A DNA stretch of 64,000 nucleotides from Bradyrhizobium sp. CB2312 (lineage in GTDB: Bacteria; Pseudomonadota; Alphaproteobacteria; Rhizobiales; Xanthobacteraceae): contig NZ_CP121668.1 of NCBI RefSeq assembly GCF_029714425.1, forward strand, positions 744,001-808,000. The letters are read 5' to 3'. A program made the translations under genes and the position numbers. How positions within the stretch are numbered: the first letter of the stretch is position 1; every line of letters begins with the position of its first letter. Positions 35,674 to 44,466 of this stretch are shown in pieces. Below the pieces are notes generated by a model. That model did not search any database. It saw only the letters and a program-made list of their open reading frames with translations, and was not told the origin of the DNA.

Positions 35674-36074
35674 CGCTTGTCTCCTACGCGTGACGTGTGG
35701 AGAGAGCTTGAGACGAGGCTTCCGTTAATGATCCAAATGATCAGTCAGGCCGCGTGCTGCGCCATGGCGCTTGCGGATAAATTAGCGAGCGAGGCGGAGT
35801 AACCCTGAGTGGATATCCGCGGCCGGCCCGGACGGCTTCAATACGATCCCTCGATCAGACACTGTGAGGCGCGACGGCGCATCTGAGGGTGCGATCGATC
35901 ATGACAGATCAACCACTCTTGCGCGCGATCGCGCGCATTGCGAGGCAGCAGTAAGGTTTTTCCGTTACCAAACTGCCGCAATTATCAGCCATAAGCTGCC
36001 ATTCCCTCCTTCCGCTGCAGCCCGGCATTCGCTAAGGCTGCACCAATTCCTGCCCCTCCCGCGAGATTGTCTCA
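35674..36074. other. 401-bp gap between BTLCP and the phosphomannomutase gene
   Basis: Divergent promoter region, holding no gene that I can support. It contains an 18-bp perfect palindrome (35920-35937). A frame that is open from 35864 overlaps the downstream gene and lacks protein-like composition. Confidence 0.6.
35920..35937. repeat. 18-bp perfect palindrome TGCGCGCGATCGCGCGCA
   Basis: Every base pairs with its mirror position. It lies 138 bp before the phosphomannomutase start, between divergent genes, and has no copy noticed elsewhere in the window. It could be a protein-binding site. Confidence 0.6.
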
Positions 36075-37574
36075 ATGTTTCCCAAGCCGAAATCCGTACT
36101 TTTGCCCAATACCTACGGCTTCGAATCCGAGCCGATGGTGAAGCCGACCGGCTTTCGCGAATACGACGCGCGCTGGCTGTTCCAGAAGGAAATCAACCTG
36201 ATGGGAATCCAGGCGCTCGGCATGGGGCTGGGCGCGCTGATCGCCGAGCTTGGCGTCAAACAGGAGATCGTCACCGGCCATGATTTCCGCGGCTATTCGG
36301 CCTCGATCAAATACGCGCTGATCTCGGGCCTGATGGCGGCGGGTTGCAAAGTGCACGACATCGGCCTCGCCGTGACGCCGATGGCCTATTTCGCGCAGTT
36401 CGATCTCGACGTGCCCTGCGTTGCCATGGTCACCGCCTCGCACAACGACAATGGCTGGACCGGCGTGAAGATGGGCGCCAACCGTCCGCTGACCTTCGGC
36501 CCCGACGAGATGACGCGGTTGAAGGAGATCGTCCTCAATGCCGAATTCAAGAACAAGGCGGGCGGCTCCTACCAGTTCCATGAGAACTATCCGGCGCGCT
36601 ACATCGCCGATCTCACCAATCGTCCGAAGCTGACGCGCAAGCTCAAGGTGGTCGCCGCCTGCGGCAACGGCACGGCCGGCGCGTTCGCGCCGCAGGTGCT
36701 GGAGGCGATCGGCTGCGAGGTGATCCCGCTCGACACCGACCTCGACCACACCTTCCCGAAATACAATCCGAACCCAGAAGACATGGAGATGCTGCACGCG
36801 ATCCGCGACGCGGTGCTGCATCACAAGGCCGATGTCGGTCTCGGCTTCGACGGCGACGGCGACCGCTGCGGCGTCGTCGACAATACCGGCGAGGAGATTT
36901 TTGCCGACAAGGTCGGCGTGATGCTGGCGCGCGACATGTCGGCGATCCACAAGGACGCGCAGTTCATCGTCGACGTGAAGTCGACCGGCCTGTTCGTCAC
37001 CGATCCGGTTCTGCAGAAGCAGGGCGCGAAGACCGCCTATTGGAAGACCGGCCATTCCTACATGAAGCGCCGCACCAACGAGACGGGCGCGCTCGCGGGC
37101 TTCGAGAAGTCCGGACACTTCTTCTTCAACAAGCCCTACGGCCGCGGCTATGACGACGGCCTGGTCTCGGCAATCGCGATCTGCGACATGCTCGACCGCG
37201 CCCCCGGCAAGTCGATGGCGGACCTGAAGAACGCGCTGCCCAAGACCTGGTCGTCGCCGACGATGTCGCCGCATTGCGCCGACGAGGTCAAATACGGCGT
37301 CATCGACAAGGTGGTGAAGCACTTCGAGGATCTGCAGGCGAAGGGCGCGAAGATCGGCGGCCAGGCGATCCGCGATCTCGTCACCGTCAACGGCGTGCGC
37401 GTTACGGTGGAGGATGGCAGCTGGGGCCTGATGCGGGCCTCCTCCAACAAGCCCGAACTCGTCGTCGTGGTCGAAAGCCCGGTCTCCGAGCAGCGCATGC
37501 ACGACATGTTCGAGATGGTGAACAGCGTGCTGCGCACGCATCCCGAGGTCGGCGCGTACAACCAGACGATTTGA
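36075..37574 (+). CDS. Phosphomannomutase/phosphoglucomutase
   Basis: 499-residue hexose-phosphate mutase of the AlgC/ManB type, interconverting 1- and 6-phosphates of mannose or glucose for polysaccharide precursors. The phosphoserine loop is TASHND with Ser122, the metal loop is DGDGDR beginning at Asp259, and the sugar-binding 'FEKSGHFFF' follows. The start (MFPKPKSVLLPN) has a weak ribosome site. It is monocistronic and divergent from the BTLCP gene. Confidence 0.95.
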   Translation: MFPKPKSVLLPNTYGFESEPMVKPTGFREYDARWLFQKEINLMGIQALGMGLGALIAELGVKQEIVTGHDFRGYSASIKYALISGLMAAGCKVHDIGLAVTPMAYFAQFDLDVPCVAMVTASHNDNGWTGVKMGANRPLTFGPDEMTRLKEIVLNAEFKNKAGGSYQFHENYPARYIADLTNRPKLTRKLKVVAACGNGTAGAFAPQVLEAIGCEVIPLDTDLDHTFPKYNPNPEDMEMLHAIRDAVLHHKADVGLGFDGDGDRCGVVDNTGEEIFADKVGVMLARDMSAIHKDAQFIVDVKSTGLFVTDPVLQKQGAKTAYWKTGHSYMKRRTNETGALAGFEKSGHFFFNKPYGRGYDDGLVSAIAICDMLDRAPGKSMADLKNALPKTWSSPTMSPHCADEVKYGVIDKVVKHFEDLQAKGAKIGGQAIRDLVTVNGVRVTVEDGSWGLMRASSNKPELVVVVESPVSEQRMHDMFEMVNSVLRTHPEVGAYNQTI

Positions 37575-37604
37575 GGTGGGTTGAGCGCTCCGACGGCGGT
37601 CCAC

Positions 37605-37762
37605 TCCCTCGCCCCGTTCTTACGGGGAGAGGGCTGGGGTGAGGGGCCTCTCTCCGCACGTGAGATCGCCGAGGGACCTGTATCCCCTCACCCGGATTGC
37701 ATCGGACGATGCTTCGCATCGCCGAGCGCAATCCGACCTCTCCCCGCAAGCGGGGAGAGGTG
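37605..37762. repeat. Palindromic repeat, family E (TTACGGGGAGAGG type)
   Basis: CGTTCTTACGGGGAGAGGGC ... CTCACCCGGATTGCATCGGA ... CCGACCTCTCCCCGCAAGCG GGGAGAGG. Copies or parts occur at 25508, 44294, 53107 and 57004. It lies between convergent genes. Confidence 0.85.
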
Positions 37763-37766
37763 AAGG

Positions 37767-38276
37767 CTACGCCGCCACCACCGCCGGGATCGGCAGCGCT
37801 GTCACCGACTTGATCTTCTCCATCGCGAAGCGCGAGGTGACGTTCTTCAGCGGCACGGCGCTGATCAGCTTTTTGTAGAAGACGTCGTAGGCCTGCATGT
37901 CCGCGACCACGACGCGCAGCATGTAGTCGACGTCGCCGGCCATGCGGTAGAATTCCATCACCTCGGGCATGGCGCTGACGGCTTCGGCGAACTTCTTCAG
38001 CCAGGCGTCGGAATGATCGGAGCTCTCCACCGAGACGAACACGGAGATGCCAAGCCCGATCTTGTTCTGGTCGACCAGGGCGACCCGCTTCAGGATCACG
38101 CCGTCGGCCTCAAGGCGCTGGATGCGCTTCCAGCAAGGGGTCGAGGACAGGCCGACACGGTCGCCGATCTCGGCGACGGACAGGGAGGCATCCTCCTGGA
38201 GTACCATCAGGATCTTGCGGTCGATGGCATCGAGGCGGCGGCTAGTCTCGGGGATCTGGACGGCAAGGTCACTCAT
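37767..38276 (-). CDS. Lrp/AsnC family transcriptional regulator
   Basis: 169-residue regulator with an N-terminal helix-turn-helix (SVAEIGDRVGLSSTPCWKRI, residues 33-52) and a C-terminal RAM/AsnC ligand domain (DVDYMLRVVVADMQAYDVFY). It acts as an octamer and probably responds to an amino acid. The ATG at 38276 starts 'MSDLAVQIPE'; the open frame upstream is not conserved. Palindromes lie directly upstream (38297-38337), which fits autoregulation. It follows the HIT-nudC-pfkB genes on the same strand by about 100 nt. Confidence 0.92.
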   Translation of the reverse strand: MSDLAVQIPETSRRLDAIDRKILMVLQEDASLSVAEIGDRVGLSSTPCWKRIQRLEADGVILKRVALVDQNKIGLGISVFVSVESSDHSDAWLKKFAEAVSAMPEVMEFYRMAGDVDYMLRVVVADMQAYDVFYKKLISAVPLKNVTSRFAMEKIKSVTALPIPAVVAA

Positions 38277-38296
38277 TTGAAGAACTTTGTTCCATT

Positions 38297-38337
38297 TCAG
38301 GGCCTGATTTCCCTGATATAGAGAAAAACTTTCTATA
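38297..38337. promoter_or_regulatory. Paired palindromes upstream of the Lrp-type gene
   Basis: TCAGGG-N8-CCCTGA (38297-38316) is followed by the near-palindrome TATAGAGAAAAACTTTCTATA (21 nt in all, 38317-38337). They lie 21-61 bp before the start, where an Lrp-family autoregulator would bind. Binding is inference. Confidence 0.4.
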
Positions 38338-38373
38338 GCAAGCCCATATTCTCGGCGCGGCGGTGGAATTGCT

Positions 38374-39297
38374 CTAGGGGCCGCGGAGCAAAAGCTCTTC
38401 AACTTCAACGCGTTGTGGGGCGGCTGGGCCGCCGCCATGGCGGCTGCATTTCAGCGCGGCGGCCGCCGCGGCGAATCGCAGCGCCTCCCGCACGTCGCCC
38501 CGCTCGGCGAGGCGAAGCGTGAAGGCGCCATGGAAGACGTCGCCAGCGCCGAGCGTATCGACCGCCTCCACCGGAAATGCCGCCGTCTCCTCGAGCTCGC
38601 CCGCCTGGTTCAGCCAGATCGTGCCGCGGGGCCCGCGGGTGGCGGCGAGGAAGGCTGGCGTCAGGGCGGCGAGGCGCTTCAGGGCTTCACCATCATCGGC
38701 AATACCGGCGGTCTCCTGCACCTGCTCGCTCGAGAATAGCAGGTGCGAAGCGGTGGTGAGCAGGCCGTCCTGCAACGACATGGCGCGATCGACGCCGACG
38801 ATGACGGCAATGCCGCGCCGGCGTGCTTCAGCACAGAGGTCGCTGCAAAAGGCGCCACAGCGGCTCTCGATCAGGACCGCCTGACAATCGGCCAGCAACT
38901 CGTCAGCGGCCGGCAGCTTCACGCTCCACAGCGCGGGATCGCGATAGATCGTGAGCGTTCGCTCGCCGGAGGGCTCGATCATGATCGCGGAGACCGGTGT
39001 GGTCAGTCCGGGCATGCGCACGATATGGGTGGTGTCGATGTGCTCCCGCGCCATCTGCGTCGGAATGAAATCGCTCGACGTCTCGCGCGCATCGCCCATG
39101 GGACCTGCGAATGCGACGCGGCCGCCAAGTCGCGCCATCGCGATGGCAGCGTTGAGCGCATTGCCGCCACAGATCTCCGCAAGATGGCTGGCGTTGGCCT
39201 TGCTGCCGCGCGCGGGCACGGAATCGACCCGGAAGGTCAGGTCGCGCACGGGAATGCCGATGCAGAGGATGCGCGGCGCGGTCGCAGGTAGCGCCAT
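38374..39297 (-). CDS. PfkB family carbohydrate/nucleoside kinase
   Basis: 307-residue ribokinase-like enzyme. 'GGNALNAAIAMARLGGRVAFAG' near residue 44 is the substrate signature, and 'DTLGAGDVFHGAF' near residue 250 carries the catalytic Asp and anion hole. The sugar or nucleoside substrate cannot be fixed. It begins 6 nt after nudC, with which it forms an operon (HIT, nudC, pfkB). Confidence 0.9.
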   Translation of the reverse strand: MALPATAPRILCIGIPVRDLTFRVDSVPARGSKANASHLAEICGGNALNAAIAMARLGGRVAFAGPMGDARETSSDFIPTQMAREHIDTTHIVRMPGLTTPVSAIMIEPSGERTLTIYRDPALWSVKLPAADELLADCQAVLIESRCGAFCSDLCAEARRRGIAVIVGVDRAMSLQDGLLTTASHLLFSSEQVQETAGIADDGEALKRLAALTPAFLAATRGPRGTIWLNQAGELEETAAFPVEAVDTLGAGDVFHGAFTLRLAERGDVREALRFAAAAAALKCSRHGGGPAAPQRVEVEELLLRGP

Positions 39298-39303
39298 CGG
39301 CGG

Positions 39304-40242
39304 TCAGCTCTTGTCGTGCACCCAGCGGCCGAGCAGGTGATGGGCGATGGCGAAGGGATGCGGGCCGGCGAGCCCGTCCGGATGGGTCCGCGTCAGCATC
39401 TTTGCCGCCTCCTCGCGCGTGAACCAGCGCGCGTCTTCCAGCTCCGAGTGGTCGACCACGATGTCCTCGTTCAGCGCTCGCGCGCTGCAGCCGATCATCA
39501 GCGACGACGGATAGGGCCAGGGCTGCGTCATGTAATATTGCACGTCGGTGCAGCGGATGCCGGATTCTTCGAGGATCTCGCGGCGCACCGCGTCCTCGAT
39601 CGTCTCGGCGGCCTCGACGAAGCCGGCGAGGCACGAAAACATGCCCGACGGAAACTGCTTCTGGCGGCCAAGCAGGCATTTCTCGCCGGATGCCACGTGC
39701 ATGATCACGACCGGATCGGTGCGCGGAAAGTGCTCGGCTTTGCAAGCGGGACATTCGCGCTTCCAGCCGCCTTCCTTCATCGCGCTGCGGGCGCCGCAAT
39801 TGGCGCAATAGCCGTGGCGCTGGTGCCAGCTGACCATCGACTTCGCCATCGCGACCGCCGAGAGCTCGTCGGGCGGGATCGCGCCCTGCATTGCCATGCC
39901 GCGCAGCTCGGTGACGGTGTAGTCCTCACGGCCGATCAGCTTCTCGGCGGCGGCCTGCGACATCCCCATGCCGAAGACCGCGGCGCCGTCGCGCAGACCC
40001 AAAAAGATCGTGCCGGGATTGGCGCCGCATTTCAGCGCCTCGTCGATTCCGAGCAGCGCGCGGGCCTTGTCGCCGTCGCGCTTCACCAGCAGCGAGTCGC
40101 GGTAGACGACATAGGCGCGCGATGAGGATTTCTGCTCCAGCGCGAATAGTTTTTCGTCGTCGCGGCGCAGATGCGCGGCGCGGTCGAGCACGTTGGTGAC
40201 GAAGGCCGGCTGTCCCAGCGGAAACGCATCGAATGCTGACAT
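39304..40242 (-). CDS. nudC: NAD(+)/NADH diphosphatase NudC
   Basis: 312-residue Nudix hydrolase that cleaves NAD(H) and, in E. coli, removes NAD caps from RNA. The zinc ribbon is YCANCG and ECPACK, the Nudix box is 'GFVEAAETIEDAVRREILEE' followed by SGI, and 'TQPWPYPSSLM' is the NudC signature. The start at 40242 (MSAFDAFPLGQPAF) is 10 nt after the HIT gene stop. The frame is open upstream but lies inside that gene. Confidence 0.95.
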   Translation of the reverse strand: MSAFDAFPLGQPAFVTNVLDRAAHLRRDDEKLFALEQKSSSRAYVVYRDSLLVKRDGDKARALLGIDEALKCGANPGTIFLGLRDGAAVFGMGMSQAAAEKLIGREDYTVTELRGMAMQGAIPPDELSAVAMAKSMVSWHQRHGYCANCGARSAMKEGGWKRECPACKAEHFPRTDPVVIMHVASGEKCLLGRQKQFPSGMFSCLAGFVEAAETIEDAVRREILEESGIRCTDVQYYMTQPWPYPSSLMIGCSARALNEDIVVDHSELEDARWFTREEAAKMLTRTHPDGLAGPHPFAIAHHLLGRWVHDKS

Positions 40243-40252
40243 TGTTATTCTT

Positions 40253-40672
40253 TCAACCCAACCAGATTTTTCGGCGAAGCGCGCTGATGAAATTCTGAAC
40301 CTCCGCGGCATCGTGTGCCAGCGGCGGCATCACGCCCCACACCGGCCGCGGCCAGGCGGCGTCGCTGGTCCGGCGCGCGATGATGTGAACGTGAAGCTGC
40401 GGCACGAGGTTGCCGAGGGCCGCGACATTGAGCTTGTCGCATTTGGTGATCTCCTTGAGCGCGCGCGAGACGCGGGAGATCTCCGTCATCAATTGCGCCT
40501 GCTGGACTTCGTCGAGATCGATGATCTCGACCGCGTCGGGGCGCCGCGGCACCAGCAAGAGCCAGGGATAATGCGCGTCCTTGATGACCAGCACCTTCGA
40601 CAGCGGCAGATCGCCGATGTCGATGGTGTCCTCTTTCAGACGGGAGTGCAGCGACCAGGCGGGATCAGACAT
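40253..40672 (-). CDS. HIT family protein (nucleotide hydrolase)
   Basis: 139-residue HIT-fold protein, probably hydrolysing dinucleoside polyphosphates or AMP-conjugates. The motif reads QLHVHIIAR, so the two core histidines, including the nucleophile, are present, but the third position of the classic H-x-H-x-H is Ile. This form is common in one bacterial HIT branch. It is the first gene of the HIT-nudC-pfkB operon. Both this enzyme and NudC clear nucleotide-linked metabolites. The ATG at 40672 begins MSDPAWSLHSRLKED. Confidence 0.9.
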   Translation of the reverse strand: MSDPAWSLHSRLKEDTIDIGDLPLSKVLVIKDAHYPWLLLVPRRPDAVEIIDLDEVQQAQLMTEISRVSRALKEITKCDKLNVAALGNLVPQLHVHIIARRTSDAAWPRPVWGVMPPLAHDAAEVQNFISALRRKIWLG

Positions 40673-40775
40673 ATGCGTTTCCGGATGGCCCGTAGGACGG
40701 GCGTGTTGGGTCCGACCATACGATACGGGGTCCAATAGGGGAAGGATTGCGCTACGCTGTCACCGCATACGCGAT

Positions 40776-40930
40776 CGTCGTCCCGGACAAGCGCAGCGAA
40801 GCGGAGCGCAGATCCGGGACCCATAACCACAGGGAGAAGTGTGGCCCGAGCTGGCAACTGCGAATCTTCGCCAAACTCGATCCTGTGGTTATGGATTCCG
40901 GGCTCGCGCTGCGCGCGCCCCGGAATGACG
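40776..40930. repeat. MITE-like inverted repeat, family C
   Basis: CGTCGTCCCGGACAAGCGC... at the left with CCATAACCACAGGGAGAAG inside; the right half (TCGCCAAACTCGATCCTGTG, then GGTTATGGATTCCGGG) is a fairly complete inverted copy of the left, so this copy is nearly symmetrical. Confidence 0.85.
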
Positions 40931-40934
40931 GAAA

Positions 40935-42062
40935 CTACGCCTCCGCCAACACCCGCGCATTGGCGCGGACCGAGGCTTCGCTGACGCGGATGCCGAGGCC
41001 GGGACCGTCGGGCACCACGACGTGACCGGCGCGGTTCGCCACACGCTCCTCCAGCACGTCCTCGGTCAGCACGTGATGCGGCATGTAGAATTCGCAGCCG
41101 AGCGAGATGCCTGGCGTCGCCGCGATCAGCTGCGTGCCGGCAGCAAGGCCAATGCCGCCCTCCCACAGCGTGCCGCCATAGCCGGGGAGGCCGGCGATGT
41201 CGGCGATCGCCATGATCGCCTGCGCCTCGAACAGGCCGCCGGCCTTCATCAGCTTGATCGAGACGGCATCGGCCGCCTCGCGGCGCACCACCTCCATCAT
41301 GTCGCGGCGGTCGAAGCAGCTTTCGTCGGCGAGCACCGGCGTTTCCAGCGCCGCGGTGAGCTGCGCCATCACGTCGAGAAATTTGCGTGGCACCGGCTGC
41401 TCGATGAAGGTCGGCGCAAACTCTTCGACATCGCGCAGGATCTTGATCGCGCCGAACGGCGCCAGCGCCTGGTTGTAGTCGACGCGCAGATCGACCTTGT
41501 CGCCAAACTCTTTGCGGATCGCTTCGAGATGGTCGAGGTCCTCGCGATGCGGCTTCACGCCGGTCTTGACCTTGTAGATGACGTTCCCCTCAGGAACCAT
41601 CTTTCGCATGCGTTCGAGATCGGCGGCGAAATCGGGATCGGCGATCGAGAAGGAGAGGGGAATGGTGTCGCGCACACGGCCGCCCAGCAGGTCGGCGACC
41701 GACAGCCCCGACGATTTGCCGACGATGTCGAGCAGCGCCATCTCGATCCCGACCTTGGCCTCGGCATGGCCGACCAGCGCGCGGTCGAGCTCGGCCATCA
41801 GCGCACGGATGCGGCGCACGGGTTTGCCGAGCAGGATCGGCCGCAGATAGATGTCGAGCGCGGAGAATGCCGCTTCCGGCGTTCCCGTGAACACCTCCCA
41901 CGGCGCCGCTTCACCCCAACCGACCACGCCGTCGCTGGAGGTCAGTTCGATCAGCACGCGCTTCACCGTGCCCTTGACGTTGCCGACGCCCTGCAGGCGC
42001 GCCATCTTGATCGGGCTTTCGATCAGGAACAGCCTGATACGTGCGACGGTTGCTTCGGTCAT
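40935..42062 (-). CDS. Enolase-superfamily enzyme (muconate cycloisomerase / epimerase-like)
   Basis: 375-residue TIM-barrel enzyme of the MLE subgroup of the mandelate racemase/enolase superfamily. The catalytic KxK is in VIYKVKTG, metal ligands are in VDYNQAL (Asp), FIEQPV (Glu) and VLADES (Asp/Glu), and the opposing lysine is in SIKLMKAGG. This set fits muconate cycloisomerase, dipeptide epimerase or N-acylamino acid racemase activity. Because it ends an operon with an amino-acid-type ABC transporter, an amino-acid or peptide derivative is the more likely substrate. It overlaps the SDR gene by 4 nt. Confidence 0.9.
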   Translation of the reverse strand: MTEATVARIRLFLIESPIKMARLQGVGNVKGTVKRVLIELTSSDGVVGWGEAAPWEVFTGTPEAAFSALDIYLRPILLGKPVRRIRALMAELDRALVGHAEAKVGIEMALLDIVGKSSGLSVADLLGGRVRDTIPLSFSIADPDFAADLERMRKMVPEGNVIYKVKTGVKPHREDLDHLEAIRKEFGDKVDLRVDYNQALAPFGAIKILRDVEEFAPTFIEQPVPRKFLDVMAQLTAALETPVLADESCFDRRDMMEVVRREAADAVSIKLMKAGGLFEAQAIMAIADIAGLPGYGGTLWEGGIGLAAGTQLIAATPGISLGCEFYMPHHVLTEDVLEERVANRAGHVVVPDGPGLGIRVSEASVRANARVLAEA

Positions 42063-42814
42063 GTCAGGCCTCCATTGACGTGCCAGACCTGGCCGGTGAC
42101 GTAGGACGCCTTCGGGGATGCCAGGAAGGCGATGATTTCGGCGACTTCCTCCGGCCGCCCGCGGCGGCGCATCGGGATCAGCGCCTCGGTCGCGGCGATC
42201 TGTTCGGGCGACAGCCGGCTCTCGCTCGGCTTGTCCTTGACGATGAGGCCTGGCGAAACCGCGTTGACGGTGATGCCGTCTTTCGCAAGCTCCATCGCGG
42301 TGAGGCGCACCAGCGCTTCCAGCGCGGAGCGGCTCGCGGCGGTGGCCGCGAAGGGCGCGAACTCAGGCCGGATCGCATGCGCTACGAAGGACGACACCGC
42401 CACGATTCGCGCATCCTGTCCGGCGCGCAGCAGCGGCAGCGCGGCGTCAACGAGACGTGTGAAGGCCAGCGCGGATTCATCCATCGCCTGCCGGAATTGA
42501 TCCGCCGGCGTGCCGATGGCGCTGCCGCGGCGGGCGTGGCCGCCGACCAGGATCAATCCATCGAGCCGGCCGAAGGCGGCCTGCGCGGCGGCGATCGCGT
42601 CGGTGACGGCCGCTTGCTCGGCAAGATCGCCGAGGCACTTCGCGACCGCAGCACCTTTTGCTTCAGTTTCGGCCGCGGTGGCGTCGAGACCTTCCGCGTT
42701 CGAGCGCGTGTGCAGCAGCAGCGCGGTGCCGGGCGCTGCGAGCAGTTTTGCGGTGGCGCGGCCGATGCCGCTGGCGGCACCGGTGACGAGATAGGCGCGA
42801 TCGATATCAGGCAT
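42059..42814 (-). CDS. SDR family protein with degenerate catalytic site
   Basis: 251-residue Rossmann protein. The cofactor motif TGAASGIG is intact at residues 11-18, 'VAVSSF' gives the catalytic Ser position, and 'NAVSPGLI' and '[11 protein letters not shown]' are usual SDR segments. The YxxxK pair is missing: the aligned stretch reads [11 protein letters not shown], with Thr for Tyr and Arg for Lys. Oxidoreductase activity is therefore doubtful. It starts at ATG 42814 (or the GTG at 42817), overlapping the ATPase stop. Middle member of a five-gene operon. Confidence 0.88.
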   Translation of the reverse strand: MPDIDRAYLVTGAASGIGRATAKLLAAPGTALLLHTRSNAEGLDATAAETEAKGAAVAKCLGDLAEQAAVTDAIAAAQAAFGRLDGLILVGGHARRGSAIGTPADQFRQAMDESALAFTRLVDAALPLLRAGQDARIVAVSSFVAHAIRPEFAPFAATAASRSALEALVRLTAMELAKDGITVNAVSPGLIVKDKPSESRLSPEQIAATEALIPMRRRGRPEEVAEIIAFLASPKASYVTGQVWHVNGGLT

Positions 42815-43620
42815 CACGGTGTCGCGTTGGCCGGCGGCAGCGCGCCGGTGCGGTGGAAATGGCTGAGGAAGGCGCGCGTCGCCGCTTGCTGCGGGTTGTC
42901 GATCACCTGCCGCGCCGGACCTTCCTCCACGACCACACCGTCGCGCATGAAGATCAGACGGTCGGCGACCTCGCGGGCGAATGCGATCTCGTGGGTCACG
43001 ATCACCATGGTCATGCCTTCGGAGGCGAGGCGCTGCATCACGTTGAGCACCTCGCCGACGAGCTCGGGGTCGAGCGCCGAGGTGGCCTCGTCGAACAGCA
43101 TGACGTCAGGCTCCATCGCCAGCGCGCGTGCGATCGCAACGCGCTGCTTCTGGCCGCCGGAGAGCGTCGCCGGATATTGGTCGGCCTTCTCGGCAAGGCC
43201 GACTTTGGCGAGCTGCGCCCGCGCGAGCTTCTCGGCGTCAGCCCTGGCCATGCGCCGCACCGTGACCGGGCCCTCCATCACATTCTGGAGCGTCGTCATG
43301 TGCGGGAACAGATTGAAATGCTGGAACACCATGCCGGTGGTGGCGCGAAATTTTGCCAGCGTTTTCACGTCGGGGAGCTTTGTGCCTTCACCGAACGAGA
43401 AGCGTGTGTCGCCGACGCGGACGCTGCCGCCGTCGGGCTCGACCAGCAGGTTGATGCAGCGGAGCAAAGTCGATTTGCCGGAGCCCGATGGTCCGATCAG
43501 CGCGACGACGCCGCCCTTGGCGACGTCGAGGTTGATGTTCTTCAAAACCTCGTTGCTGCCAAAGCTCTTGCGAAGGCTGCGGATCTCGATTTTCGAAGTG
43601 TTCTTGGACGTCTCGCTCAT
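42814..43620 (-). CDS. Polar amino-acid ABC transporter ATP-binding protein
   Basis: 268-residue ATPase of the GlnQ/HisP type. Walker [10 protein letters not shown] is at residues 43-51, Q-loop '[14 protein letters not shown]', signature LSGGQKQR, Walker B '[15 protein letters not shown]' and the switch His in 'VTHEIAFA'. It energises import with the adjoining permease (overlap 4 nt) and the binding protein encoded upstream (44467-45315). The last residues are Pro/Ala-rich. Confidence 0.96.
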   Translation of the reverse strand: MSETSKNTSKIEIRSLRKSFGSNEVLKNINLDVAKGGVVALIGPSGSGKSTLLRCINLLVEPDGGSVRVGDTRFSFGEGTKLPDVKTLAKFRATTGMVFQHFNLFPHMTTLQNVMEGPVTVRRMARADAEKLARAQLAKVGLAEKADQYPATLSGGQKQRVAIARALAMEPDVMLFDEATSALDPELVGEVLNVMQRLASEGMTMVIVTHEIAFAREVADRLIFMRDGVVVEEGPARQVIDNPQQAATRAFLSHFHRTGALPPANATP

Positions 43621-44279
43621 TCGCTCACCGCCAGTCGCTTCTCGCCGCGGCGGACGATGATGGTGAGCGGGATCAGGATCGCCGCATAGGCGACCGCGAC
43701 CGCGGTGTAAGTCTCCAGCGGCCGGTAGCTGTCATGGGCTGCGACCTGGCTTTGATAGACGAGGTCAGGCACCGCCAGCACCGAGACCAGCGAGGTGTTC
43801 TTGAACTGGATGATCGACTGGTTCATCAGCGCCGGGATCATGCGCTTGATCGCCTGCGGCAGCACGATGCGCCGCATGGTCTGGCCCGGCGTCATGCCGA
43901 GCGCGGCGCCGGCTTCCGACTGGCCCTTGTCGATCGAGATGATGCCGCCGCGGATGATCTCCGAATAGAACGAGCCGCCATAGAGCGAGAGCGCCAGCGC
44001 CGAGGCGGTGATCGGCGTCATCTCGACGCCGGCGAGGATCGGCAGCGCGTAATAGAACCAGATCAGCTGCACCAGGATCGGCGTGCAGCGGAACGCCTCG
44101 ATGAAGGCGAGCGCGACGAGACGTACGGCCTTGAAGCGCGACAGGCTGCCGAACGCGCCGAGCAGGCCGAACACGAGGCCAAGCAGCACGATCACCACGG
44201 TGAAGCCGACAGTGACGCCAAGCCCGTTGAGAAAGAGCCAGCGATAGCTCCAGAGGATGCCGAAGTCCCACTGATACAT
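43617..44279 (-). CDS. Polar amino-acid ABC transporter permease
   Basis: 220-residue inner-membrane permease (HisM/GlnP type, His/Glu/Gln/Arg/opine family) with five hydrophobic segments. The coupling motif is '[22 protein letters not shown]', shown here in part as [12 protein letters not shown]. It overlaps the ATPase gene by 4 nt. A single permease gene is present, so the channel is probably a homodimer. Confidence 0.95.
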   Translation of the reverse strand: MYQWDFGILWSYRWLFLNGLGVTVGFTVVIVLLGLVFGLLGAFGSLSRFKAVRLVALAFIEAFRCTPILVQLIWFYYALPILAGVEMTPITASALALSLYGGSFYSEIIRGGIISIDKGQSEAGAALGMTPGQTMRRIVLPQAIKRMIPALMNQSIIQFKNTSLVSVLAVPDLVYQSQVAAHDSYRPLETYTAVAVAYAAILIPLTIIVRRGEKRLAVSE

Positions 44280-44293
44280 GCGTGCTTTCTTCC

Positions 44294-44432
44294 TTCACCT
44301 CTCCCGCTTGCGGGAGAGGTCGGCTCGCATCGAAGATGCGAGGCGGGTGAGGGCTCTGTCCTCTAGGGGAGTCTCTTTGCGGAAGCACCCTCTCCCCGAC
44401 CCTCCCCCGCAAGCGTGGGAGGGGGCGGAGCG
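44294..44432. repeat. Palindromic repeat, family E
   Basis: Arms ACCTCTCCCGCTTGCGGGAG with GGCTCGCATCGAAGATGCGA, then CCCTCTCCCCGACCCTCCCC and CGCAAGCGTGGGAGGG. It lies inside the transporter operon between the binding protein and permease genes and may set unequal expression by protecting mRNA ends. Confidence 0.8.
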
Positions 44433-44466
44433 GAGTCCGCGGAGCGAGCCTGCCGCGAACATCAAC

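Noticed and set aside
40253..40672. Third histidine missing in the HIT motif as evidence of an inactive enzyme
   Set aside because: The core histidines remain and this variant is common in one HIT branch, so it was recorded in the feature only.
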